This document shows, piece after piece, positions 1 through 6,858 of a stretch of 64,000 nt of DNA (position 1 is its first letter; the number at the start of each line of letters is the position of its first letter). The notes beneath the pieces were generated by a model. It was not told where the DNA came from and ran no database searches. It worked only from the letters and a program-made list of their open reading frames with translations. The position numbers and the translations under genes are program-made. The stretch comes from Tannerellaceae bacterium (lineage in GTDB: Bacteria > Bacteroidota > Bacteroidia > Bacteroidales > Tannerellaceae): contig JAITRW010000031.1 in the NCBI GenBank assembly GCA_031288175.1, forward strand, positions 35,358 to 99,357, in the 5' to 3' direction.

Positions 1-462
1 AATACTTTCTATATCCGAAGGATTGATGGCGGCAAGGGGATTCAAGTTACTTTCAAACCCGCCGAGACCCGTCTGGGTGGAACTCTTGTCATTGTAAAAT
101 ATAAATCCGTCCACAACATACAACGGATCATTGTTGGCATGAACGGAATTGCCGCCGCGTATACGGATTGAGGCGCCGCTACCCGGTTGACCCGATTCTT
201 GACTGACCGACACGCCAGGAACAGTCCCCGACAGTACACCCTCAAGAGAAACAGAATATTGCCCTAAACTCTCTCTGGAAATGCTTGATATTGAGCCTGT
301 CAATTCCCGACGACGCTGACGACCATAACCTACCACCACGATCTCCGCAAGCTCTTGCTCACCAATAAGGGTCGTATCAACAATAGCCGTCCCGCTCACG
401 ACCGAACCGAACGCCTCACAGAACAATCCGCCTATCACCGCCAGGATACCCTTTCTTCTCAT
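1..462 (-). CDS. SusC/RagA-like TonB-dependent receptor, N-terminal part (runs off the left edge)
   Basis: Only the first 154 codons are in the window. Read on the minus strand, the protein starts with a short hydrophobic leader, then a plug domain opening with EIVVVGYGRQRRRELTGSIS and continuing with SGQPGSGASIRIRGGNS and a DPLYVVDGFIFYND segment, all typical of SusC-family outer-membrane importers. There is no room for the usual CarboxypepD_reg-like domain between leader and plug. The plug resembles that of the complete SusC protein at 31.6 kb (DGFI-YND, LNPL, DIESI). The start ATG lies 5 nt after a perfect -7 box. Substrate and any SusD partner cannot be judged here. Confidence 0.9.
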   Translation of the reverse strand, partial: MRRKGILAVIGGLFCEAFGSVVSGTAIVDTTLIGEQELAEIVVVGYGRQRRRELTGSISSISRESLGQYSVSLEGVLSGTVPGVSVSQESGQPGSGASIRIRGGNSVHANNDPLYVVDGFIFYNDKSSTQTGLGGFESNLNPLAAINPSDIESI

Positions 463-467
463 ACCCG

Positions 468-497
468 CAAAGGTATATCCCCGCCTCCCGCCCCAAA
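468..497 (-). promoter_or_regulatory. Promoter of the SusC-like gene (TTTG-18-TACCTTTG)
   Basis: On the minus strand TTTG (494-497) is followed after 18 nt by TACCTTTG (468-475), a very good match to the Bacteroidota -33/-7 consensus. The start codon follows after 5 nt, so the transcript should be leaderless or nearly so. The -33 box overlaps the T-run of the upstream fic hairpin. Confidence 0.75.
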
Positions 498-514
498 ATA
501 CCATTTTTATGGTA
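495..514 (-). terminator. Weak hairpin plus T-run after the fic gene
   Basis: On the minus strand TACCAT-AAAA-ATGGTA is followed by TTTT. The stem is only 6 bp and AT-rich, so it would be a weak terminator. It lies 11 nt past the fic stop codon. Confidence 0.4.
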
Positions 515-525
515 ATTCCCCCTCC

Positions 526-1620
526 TTAAAGCAATATCCAATGTCCTGTCTTATCAGAACCGACACGGGTAAGGAGGCACTTCTCTTTTAGTTTCTTAAT
601 ATTGTTCTCTATTGCGGTTTCTGATACAGATAGCTGTTTGGACATTTCTACTATTGTAACTTTGGGATTAGACACTATCAACTCAAGTATCTTCTCTTGA
701 TTCTTATTTAGGTTTATACCCAATCTTTTGACGTCGTTTACACTTAACCCATTGGCGGCATCTTTGCTTACACCCAACTTATTGGTGTCTTTTATCGCAG
801 CCATAAAGCGAATATGCAATTCCCGATTTCTCAGTATATGAGGCCTTCCCAACAGTAAATTTTCAAAGAAACGATTCAGATACTCCATGCTTGCATAGAT
901 ATTCTTTGTATAATCGTTGTAGTTAGCCCGCACAAGTGCATTGCGGAAATACCGGCTGTGGTTAGCAAACGCCTCATTTTCAACTTGAAATCCAAAAGTT
1001 CGCAAGTATCTAATGGAAAAAACGGCAGTCGTCCGAGTATTCCCTTCTCCAAATGCATGGATTTGCCATAGTCCGGAAATAAATCGGGCGATATGCGCTA
1101 TCTGCTCTTCCTTTGACAATCCCGCATAACGGAAGCGTTTTTCTTCCCTGAAATCGTAGGCAAGTGTCTCTTCTATCACCGCAGCAGAGCCGTAAAACAC
1201 CGTCTTCCCTTCCAACACCCACTCGGACTTGGTGATATTGTAGTCGCGGATTTTTCCCGCAAATTTGTAAATCCCCTTAAATAGCCGACGGTGTATCCCG
1301 ATATATTCACTGGGTGAAAACGAAAAAGTCGCCTCCGAGAGTATCTCGACTATTCTTGCAGAAACTTTATCGGCTTCTTCTGTTCGATCCTTCTCCGATA
1401 CATCCTGCCTGGACGACTGCGTTTTATAGTAAATCTCAAGGCGTTTTTTTACCTCTTCGATAGTGATACCTCCTTCTATATGCTCCCTGGCTGTCTCTAT
1501 CAGATACGGAGAAGGAATAAGATCGTCCACCTGCTGCAACCCAATGGACGTTTGCCAGATAACCCCCTTTTCTTTCCTCCCAGGCTCCCCTTGCTTTATA
1601 TATTCCTCAAATTCCTTCAT
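526..1620 (-). CDS. Fic domain protein (probable AMP transferase) with C-terminal winged helix
   Basis: The 364-residue protein has the Fic core motif HAFGEGNTRT at about residues 188-197, matching HxFx(D/E)GNxR, so the catalytic His and the phosphate-binding residues are present. Fic enzymes transfer AMP or a related group to Ser, Thr or Tyr of target proteins. The N-terminal part resembles the family common in Bacteroidota. The last 50 residues form a helix-turn-helix (MSKQLSVSETAIENNIKKL), suggesting DNA binding or self-regulation. An in-frame TTG lies 21 codons upstream, but the ATG used here is preceded by a purine-rich GGGAGAGGAG and starts a conserved-looking N-terminus. No separate antitoxin gene is adjacent, and the target is unknown. 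Confidence 0.88.
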   Translation of the reverse strand: MKEFEEYIKQGEPGRKEKGVIWQTSIGLQQVDDLIPSPYLIETAREHIEGGITIEEVKKRLEIYYKTQSSRQDVSEKDRTEEADKVSARIVEILSEATFSFSPSEYIGIHRRLFKGIYKFAGKIRDYNITKSEWVLEGKTVFYGSAAVIEETLAYDFREEKRFRYAGLSKEEQIAHIARFISGLWQIHAFGEGNTRTTAVFSIRYLRTFGFQVENEAFANHSRYFRNALVRANYNDYTKNIYASMEYLNRFFENLLLGRPHILRNRELHIRFMAAIKDTNKLGVSKDAANGLSVNDVKRLGINLNKNQEKILELIVSNPKVTIVEMSKQLSVSETAIENNIKKLKEKCLLTRVGSDKTGHWILL

Positions 1621-1712
1621 CTCCTCTCCCTTTGTTGATAATAGGAATTGACATAGATACTGGTAAACAGATCGGTATTGCAATCCACAATCTTCCTATA
1701 TTGCACATGAAA

Positions 1713-1743
1713 CAAAGATACCAAATGTTGCTCCACTATACAA
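1713..1743 (-). promoter_or_regulatory. Probable promoter of the fic gene
   Basis: TATCTTTG (1713-1720, minus strand) matches the -7 consensus, with a TTG about 20 nt upstream (1741-1743) as a weak -33 element. It implies a leader of roughly 90 nt before the fic ATG. Confidence 0.5.
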
Positions 1744-2204
1744 TACATTCCTTGTTTGGCCTCTGGTTCTCTTCGAATTCAGGGCAGCGATAGATGGATA
1801 ACCGCTAATCCCCCCCCTGGTGACTGTGACTCGCCTTTTTGAGCCGATTAGACACCCTTAATCGGCTCACGATACCCCTCTCTTCCCTCTCAAGACCCCT
1901 CTTTTTTCCTATTTCCTTCTAATACCCAAATTTTTCTACGTATTCTTTCCATTCTCAAAACACCCTTCAATACTCATTTTTCTACACTCTTCCACCAAAA
2001 AATTCGCTTGATCAGCAAAAAAAATTCCAAAATACTTGTTCTATATAAATTTATTACACCACCTTTGTCCCCTGTTAGTAGTAGTCATTAATATTAAACG
2101 ATCCTGTATTAATGAACTACACCCTTAACTGCGCTCTTTGACTTATTGATTGCTTACCCCGCCCCGCCCAACAGCTGCTTATGTACGTAGCTCAGCTGTC
2201 CCGC
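1744..2204. other. Gene-free gap with one perfect hairpin
   Basis: No convincing reading frame is present. The stretch is rich in C, T and A and includes a C8 run (1810-1817). It also holds a perfect inverted repeat of 10 bp, GAGCCGATTA (1841-1850) and TAATCGGCTC (1859-1868), with an 8-nt spacer. Neither strand has a T-run after the hairpin, so it is not a standard intrinsic terminator. The rest shows nothing recognisable. Confidence 0.5.
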
Positions 2205-2903
2205 TCATATCCCTTTTCCTCCTATAATGGTCCGAACCGTATAGACCAAAATGCCCAAATCAAGGAAAAGGCTGCGGTGCTCGTAATAGAGGAGGTCGTA
2301 TTTGAGTCGGAGGAGCATTTGAGAGAGGGTGGAGGCGTAGCCGTATTTGACCATGCCGAGGGAGGTGATGCCGGGACGGAGATTATACAGGAGGTGGTAG
2401 GCAGGCACCTGTTCGGCGAGGAGGGCGGCGAAGTAACGTCGCTCCGGACGGGGGCCGACGAGGGACATATCTCCTTTCAATACGTTCCAGAACTGAGGCA
2501 GCTCATCCAAACGGTACCGACGCAGAAAAGCGCCGAAGGGCGTGATGCGGGGGTCGGAAGCGGTGGAAAGGAGAGGCAAGCCTTCGGCTTCGGCTTCGGC
2601 ATACATGGTGCGGAACTTATAAATCATGAACGGCTGCTCACCATAACCGAGCCGTTCTTGCCGGAAAATGATGCTGCCGGAGGTGGTGAGGCGTATACGG
2701 AGGGCTATGTACAAAAGGAGAGGGGAGAGGAAGAGGAGGGCAAGGAAGGCGACGACTTTATCAATAGCCGGTTTGATACACACGGGATGTATCCGTGTTT
2801 CCGATTGCGTGTCCAAAGGTCGGGGGTTGGCCAGGAAGCGTTCGAAGGTGGCTTGCGCCTTGGCGTCCGTTCCTTTGAGGATAAGGATACTGCGTATACT
2901 CAT
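2205..2903 (-). CDS. Sugar transferase (undecaprenyl-phosphate phosphosugar transferase family)
   Basis: The protein fits the bacterial sugar transferase family that starts capsule, exopolysaccharide or O-antigen repeat units by moving a sugar phosphate onto undecaprenyl phosphate at the inner membrane. Visible are one membrane segment (about residues 48-68), then GSIIFRQERLGYGEQPF, YKFRTM, the RRYRLDELPQFWNVLKGDMS core and LVGPRPE. At 232 residues it has only the catalytic PglC/WcaJ-C type module, without the polytopic N-terminal half. Its ATG overlaps the stop of the upstream synthase gene (ATGA), so the two are translationally coupled. No glycosyltransferase cluster follows; the next 300+ bases are empty. 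Confidence 0.9.
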   Translation of the reverse strand: MSIRSILILKGTDAKAQATFERFLANPRPLDTQSETRIHPVCIKPAIDKVVAFLALLFLSPLLLYIALRIRLTTSGSIIFRQERLGYGEQPFMIYKFRTMYAEAEAEGLPLLSTASDPRITPFGAFLRRYRLDELPQFWNVLKGDMSLVGPRPERRYFAALLAEQVPAYHLLYNLRPGITSLGMVKYGYASTLSQMLLRLKYDLLYYEHRSLFLDLGILVYTVRTIIGGKGI

Positions 2904-3493
2904 GGAAGCGGGTCACGGATGATGCGGAAAAGGCCGCCTTCTCCAAGCTCAATGATGGCGGAAGGGTGGCCTTGGGTCAGGTCGTCCTGCCGATACCGGA
3001 CGATGTAGTCCACCCCTTGCCGGACCACTTCGGATATCTGTTCAAAGATGGAAGGAGAAGGCTCGTCGCTGATGTTGGCCGAGGTGGAGACGATGGGTTT
3101 GCCGAAACGATGACAGAGGGCTTGAGAGAAAGGTTCCCGAGTGATACGGATACCGATACTGCCGTTTTCAGGAATAAGTTCCGGGGTAAGGTTTTTCGCA
3201 CCCGGGAGGATGAGGGTTAACGGCTTGTCGGCGGCTTCGAGCAGGTCATAGGCAATGTCGGGAACGTGTTCTACATAGAGGCCAAGCCTGTCGGGGGAGT
3301 CCATCAAAACAAGCATAGGCCTCCCCAACTCCCGCCGTTTAAGTGCATAGAGACGGCGCACAGCCTCCCCACGAGTAGCATCACAACCTATACCCCATAC
3401 CGTATCTGTGGGGTATAAGATTAGACCGCCCTGACGTAGGACTTGACAAGCCTTGGCGACATCTTCCTCCATCTTGATTGATGACATCCGCAT
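2900..3493 (-). CDS. L-threonylcarbamoyladenylate synthase family protein (Sua5/YciO/YrdC)
   Basis: The protein has the YrdC fold signatures: ILYPTDTVWGIGCDAT near the N-terminus, KPLTLILPGA in the middle and KPIVSTSANISDEPSP later. Members make threonylcarbamoyl-AMP from threonine, bicarbonate and ATP, the first step of t6A37 modification of tRNAs. The YciO branch is related but less well defined, and I cannot fully separate the two; the length of about 200 residues is that of the single-domain TsaC type. The ATG at 3493 was chosen; an ATG at 3487 is equally possible, and the frame extends to a TTG at 3511. It follows nadD by only a few nt in the same operon. Confidence 0.88.
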   Translation of the reverse strand: MRMSSIKMEEDVAKACQVLRQGGLILYPTDTVWGIGCDATRGEAVRRLYALKRRELGRPMLVLMDSPDRLGLYVEHVPDIAYDLLEAADKPLTLILPGAKNLTPELIPENGSIGIRITREPFSQALCHRFGKPIVSTSANISDEPSPSIFEQISEVVRQGVDYIVRYRQDDLTQGHPSAIIELGEGGLFRIIRDPLP

Positions 3494-3517
3494 GTAGTTT
3501 TCAGCCCTCAAAGGTAG

Positions 3518-4123
3518 TCACTTTTGACCGGTGAACGCTTGGAACACAGAGTGCCGTATCCCTTCCGGTAGGAAGTACCGTACGTCCTTTCCTTGACGGA
3601 TACTTTCCCTGATGAACGAAGAGGATATATCGAACTGTGGTGCACTCACGGTTCGAAGCCTTGCCTTCGATGGTTGAGGAAAACGCCCATCAATGGAGGA
3701 AAGGGGATAACCGGGACGGGGGAAAATGACGACTGGGTACCGCACGAGAAATTCATAGTAGTCCTTCCATTGGTCGAATACCTCCCAATTGTCGGAACCG
3801 ATAAGTAAAGAAAATTGTTTGTCGGGCTCTGACTGGGACAACTCCTCGAATGTGCGAAGGGTGTACGAAGGACGGGGAAGGTGGAATTCTACGTCACTGA
3901 CACTGATCTTCGGATAATCGGCCGTGGCGCTACGCACCCAACCCAACCGTTGTTGGCCGTCAACGAGGATCTCCTCCTCTTTGAGTGGATTATGGGGAGA
4001 AACTACGAAACGCACCTCATCCATATCTCCGAACTCCGCCATCCAGTTCGCCAAAGCTAAATGGCCGACATGGATAGGGTTGAAGGAACCGGCAAACACC
4101 CCTACACGCAGAGGTGATTTCAT
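3518..4123 (-). CDS. nadD: Nicotinate-nucleotide adenylyltransferase
   Basis: NadD joins ATP and nicotinate mononucleotide to give deamido-NAD in NAD biosynthesis. The nucleotidyltransferase signature GSFNPIHVGHLALAN is at the N-terminus, and the second conserved motif ISSSFIRESIRQGKDVRYF is near the C-terminus. The length of 201 residues is normal. The start codon overlaps the yicC stop (ATGA), placing it firmly in the yicC-nadD-synthase run. This pairing of yicC and nadD is familiar from other Bacteroidota genomes. Confidence 0.95.
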   Translation of the reverse strand: MKSPLRVGVFAGSFNPIHVGHLALANWMAEFGDMDEVRFVVSPHNPLKEEEILVDGQQRLGWVRSATADYPKISVSDVEFHLPRPSYTLRTFEELSQSEPDKQFSLLIGSDNWEVFDQWKDYYEFLVRYPVVIFPRPGYPLSSIDGRFPQPSKARLRTVSAPQFDISSSFIRESIRQGKDVRYFLPEGIRHSVFQAFTGQK

Positions 4124-4995
4124 AGTATATTCAGAATTTGCTCTTTGATTTGCTCAAGCTCATCCTTCATCTGCACAACGAGCTTTTGCATCTCAGCGTG
4201 GTTACTTTTCGAGCCGAGGGTATTGATTTCGCGCCCTATCTCTTGGGCGATAAAACCTAATTTCCGCCCCTGTGTGTGTTCCCGCTCAATAGTATCCACA
4301 AAGTAAGCAAGATGGTTGGACAAGCGACTTTTCTCTTCGCTGATGTCAAGTTTCTCAATATAAAAAATGAACTCCTGTTCGAAACGGTTCTTATCGTAGC
4401 CTACTGTGGTAGAGATCTTTTCCAGATTGTCACTGATACGTGTCTTGACGCGCTCTATACGTTCCCCTTCATAGTGTTCTATTTCTTTTAGCAGGCGGCC
4501 GATGTTATCAATCTTTGTTTTCAGCAAGATTTCTAACATCTCTCCCTCCTGACGACGGAATTCCCGCAGACATTGGAGGGCCTCCTCTACGGCGCCTATG
4601 ATCACCTGCCATTCCTTTTCATCAGGTGCCACAGTATCGGTCTTCACGATGTCGGGCAATCTTAAAAGAACCTGCAACCAATCTGTGGGGGGAACGATTC
4701 CTAAATCGTCGGCTATCTCCCGCAATTGTTGATAGTATTGCTCTATGGCGCCGCGGTTCACTCCTACCGAAGTATCCTGCCCTATATCTTCCACAGAGAT
4801 GCTAAACTCTACCTTCCCTCTCCCTAAACCTTGGAAAAGGAGGGCACGCAACTCCATCTCTTTTTCGCGATAAATTTGCGGAAGTCGGGTATAGATGTCA
4901 AGCTGCTTACTATTCAGTGCCTTTATTTCTATGGTCAGCTTTTTGGTGGAAAGTTCGGCGGTTACTTTGCCGAATCCCGTCATAGAGTATATCAT
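4120..4995 (-). CDS. yicC: YicC/YloC family endoribonuclease
   Basis: The protein begins MIYSMTGFGKVTAEL and ends with a long charged helical region (GFIAQEIGREINTLGSKSNH), both hallmarks of the YicC family. Members act as endoribonucleases in RNA turnover; in Escherichia coli YicC has been linked to small-RNA decay. The length of 291 residues is usual. The start codon is only 2 nt after the predicted mature 3' end of tRNA-Val on the same strand, leaving no room for a leader once the tRNA is processed. A second in-frame ATG four codons in (4983) would still be nearly leaderless. Confidence 0.93.
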   Translation of the reverse strand: MIYSMTGFGKVTAELSTKKLTIEIKALNSKQLDIYTRLPQIYREKEMELRALLFQGLGRGKVEFSISVEDIGQDTSVGVNRGAIEQYYQQLREIADDLGIVPPTDWLQVLLRLPDIVKTDTVAPDEKEWQVIIGAVEEALQCLREFRRQEGEMLEILLKTKIDNIGRLLKEIEHYEGERIERVKTRISDNLEKISTTVGYDKNRFEQEFIFYIEKLDISEEKSRLSNHLAYFVDTIEREHTQGRKLGFIAQEIGREINTLGSKSNHAEMQKLVVQMKDELEQIKEQILNIL

Positions 4996-4997
4996 AG

Positions 4998-5072
4998 TGA
5001 ACTGTGGCGGATTCGAACCGTCGACCTCTGCCCTGTCAAGGCAGCGCTCTAAACCAGCTGAGCTAACAGTTC
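4998..5072 (-). tRNA. tRNA-Val (anticodon GAC)
   Basis: A full cloverleaf can be drawn. The acceptor stem is GAACTGT (5072-5066) against ACAGTTC (5005-4999), with discriminator A at 4998. The D arm is AGCTCAGCTGGTTTAGAGC. The anticodon stem-loop is CTGCC-TTGACAG-GGCAG, giving GAC, which reads GUC valine codons. The T arm contains GGTTCGAATCC. CCA is not encoded. Six T residues directly precede the 5' end, being the tail of the pckA terminator. The yicC ATG follows after 2 nt. Confidence 0.95.
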
Positions 5073-5142
5073 AAAAAAGACGGGTAGGCCTTTATGTCCA
5101 CGCCGGGGGGATGACGTATTGGACACTACAGCGCTACCCGTC
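5073..5142 (-). terminator. Intrinsic terminator of pckA, abutting tRNA-Val
   Basis: On the minus strand GACGGGTAG (5134-5142) pairs with CTACCCGTC (5079-5087), and an inner TGTCCA/TGGACA pair (5120-5125 with 5095-5100) extends the hairpin. It is followed at once by TTTTTT (5073-5078). The stop codon of pckA lies 15 nt upstream. The T-run ends exactly where the mature tRNA-Val begins. Confidence 0.8.
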
Positions 5143-5157
5143 AGAATCTTTATATCT

Positions 5158-6789
5158 TTAAAGCTTCGGCCCAGCGGCTACGAGATTCTTTCCCGTGGCA
5201 TTTCCCGTGAACTTGTCAAAATTCTTGATGAAGCGCGAAGACAAATCCTTAGCTTTTTCTTCCCATTGCCCCGCCTTAGCGTAGGTGTCGCGTGGGTCAA
5301 GGATATGAGGATCTACTCCCGGTAAGGCGGTGGGGACGGCGAAGTCGAAGAAGGGTATCTTTTTCGTGGGAGCGGAATCAATAGCGCCACTGAGGATGGC
5401 GTCTATAATACCGCGCGTATCTTTGATGGAAATACGTTTGCCCGTGCCATTCCAACCGGTATTCACTAAATAGGCGGTCGCCCCGGAAAGTTTCATCTTC
5501 TTCACCAATTCTTCGCCGTATTTAGTGGGATGGAGTGAGAGGAAAGCAGCGCCGAAACAGGCAGAAAACGTAGGTGTCGGCTCAGTGATACCCCGCTCGG
5601 TGCCTGCAAGCTTGGCAGTGAAACCCGACAGGAAGTAGTATTGTGTCTGCTCAGGCGTCAGGATAGAGACGGGAGGAAGTACCCCGAAAGCATCCGCTGA
5701 AAGGAAGATGACCTTTTTCGCATGCCCAGCCTTGGATACAGGCTTTACGATATTGTTGATGTGGTAAATGGGGTAAGAAACACGTGTGTTCTCGGTAACG
5801 GATTTGTCACTGAAATCAATCTTCCCGCCAGCTTCTATCGTGACGTTTTCGAGAAGAGCGTCTTTCTTGATGGCATTGTAAATATCCGGCTCGGCTTCCT
5901 TACTGAGGTTAATGACCTTGGCATAACAACCTCCCTCAAAGTTAAAGACGCCGTCATCGTCCCATCCGTGTTCGTCGTCCCCGATGAGCAGACGTTTGGG
6001 ATCTGTGGAGAGAGTGGTTTTTCCTGTGCCGGAAAGCCCGAAAAAGATAGCCGTGTTAGAACCGTCAGTAGCCGTGTTGGCGGAGCAATGCATGGAAGCA
6101 ATGCCTTGCAGGGGGAGCAGGTAGTTCATGTAAGAAAACATACCTTTCTTCATCTCCCCACCATACCAGGTATTCAGAATCACCTGAATCTTTTCCGTCA
6201 GGTTGAAGACGACGGCTGTTTCGGAGTTAAGCCCAAGTTCCTTAAAATTAGCCACTTTCGCCTTAGAGGCGTTCATGACCACAAAGTCCGGCTCTCCATA
6301 TGTGGACAACTCTTCAGCCGTTGGACGGATGAACATGTTAGTGACGAAATGTGCCTGCCACGCCACCTCCATAATGAAACGGATTTTCAAGCGGGTATTC
6401 ACATTTGCCCCACAAAAAGTGTCGACCACGAAAAGACGTTTACCGGAAAGTTGATCAACGGCAAGTTTCTTTAGTGTCTTCCATGCTTCGGGGGTTACAG
6501 GTTTGTTGTCGTTCTTGTAGGTATCCGACGTCCACCAAACGGTATCCTTCGTCGTTTTATCCATTACAAAGAACTTGTCTTTGGGAGAACGTCCCGTGTA
6601 GACGCCTGTCATCACGTTCACAGCGCCCAATTCGGTGATTTGCCCTTTCTCAAAGCCTTCAAGCCCTGCCTTAGTCTCCTCCTTATATAGGTCGTCAAAC
6701 GAGGGATTATAGACGACTTCCTTTATACCGTTAATCCCGTACTTACTTAGATCCACTTTGCTCATTTTGCCAATCTTTTTAATAGTCAT
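5158..6789 (-). CDS. pckA: Phosphoenolpyruvate carboxykinase (ATP)
   Basis: This is the ATP-dependent PEPCK, which interconverts oxaloacetate plus ATP with PEP, CO2 and ADP. In fermenting Bacteroidales it commonly runs in the CO2-fixing direction on the way to succinate. Visible are [12 protein letters not shown] (substrate-binding Arg), the P-loop [11 protein letters not shown] at residues 251-261, the kinase-2 motif [24 protein letters not shown] and the C-terminal [11 protein letters not shown]. The length of 543 residues is typical. The ATG used has AAGGA just before it. A second ATG eight codons in (6765, [10 protein letters not shown]) matches the usual N-terminus of the family and may be the real start. 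It ends at a strong terminator. Confidence 0.97.
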   Translation of the reverse strand: MTIKKIGKMSKVDLSKYGINGIKEVVYNPSFDDLYKEETKAGLEGFEKGQITELGAVNVMTGVYTGRSPKDKFFVMDKTTKDTVWWTSDTYKNDNKPVTPEAWKTLKKLAVDQLSGKRLFVVDTFCGANVNTRLKIRFIMEVAWQAHFVTNMFIRPTAEELSTYGEPDFVVMNASKAKVANFKELGLNSETAVVFNLTEKIQVILNTWYGGEMKKGMFSYMNYLLPLQGIASMHCSANTATDGSNTAIFFGLSGTGKTTLSTDPKRLLIGDDEHGWDDDGVFNFEGGCYAKVINLSKEAEPDIYNAIKKDALLENVTIEAGGKIDFSDKSVTENTRVSYPIYHINNIVKPVSKAGHAKKVIFLSADAFGVLPPVSILTPEQTQYYFLSGFTAKLAGTERGITEPTPTFSACFGAAFLSLHPTKYGEELVKKMKLSGATAYLVNTGWNGTGKRISIKDTRGIIDAILSGAIDSAPTKKIPFFDFAVPTALPGVDPHILDPRDTYAKAGQWEEKAKDLSSRFIKNFDKFTGNATGKNLVAAGPKL

Positions 6790-6846
6790 TCATCCTTAGT
6801 ACTCTAACCCCGACGAAGGTGCTTCCTCCATCCCGAACCGTGCCGC

Positions 6847-6854
6847 CAAAGGTA
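6847..6854 (-). promoter_or_regulatory. -7 box of the pckA promoter
   Basis: TACCTTTG on the minus strand lies in the 69-bp gap between dxs and pckA and predicts a leader of about 50 nt. I see no clear -33 element, so the call rests on the -7 match and position. Confidence 0.55.
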
Positions 6855-6858
6855 GCAC

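Noticed and set aside
526..1683. fic gene as part of a toxin-antitoxin pair
   Set aside because: No small antitoxin gene lies next to it; the chain has its own C-terminal winged helix and could be self-controlled.
2181..3008. Long plus-strand frame opposite the sugar transferase and YrdC genes
   Set aside because: Low-complexity Gly/Glu-rich translation typical of an antisense shadow; the minus-strand genes have clear family motifs.
5722..6474. Plus-strand frame of 250 codons inside pckA
   Set aside because: Antisense shadow of a gene with an unmistakable PEPCK sequence.
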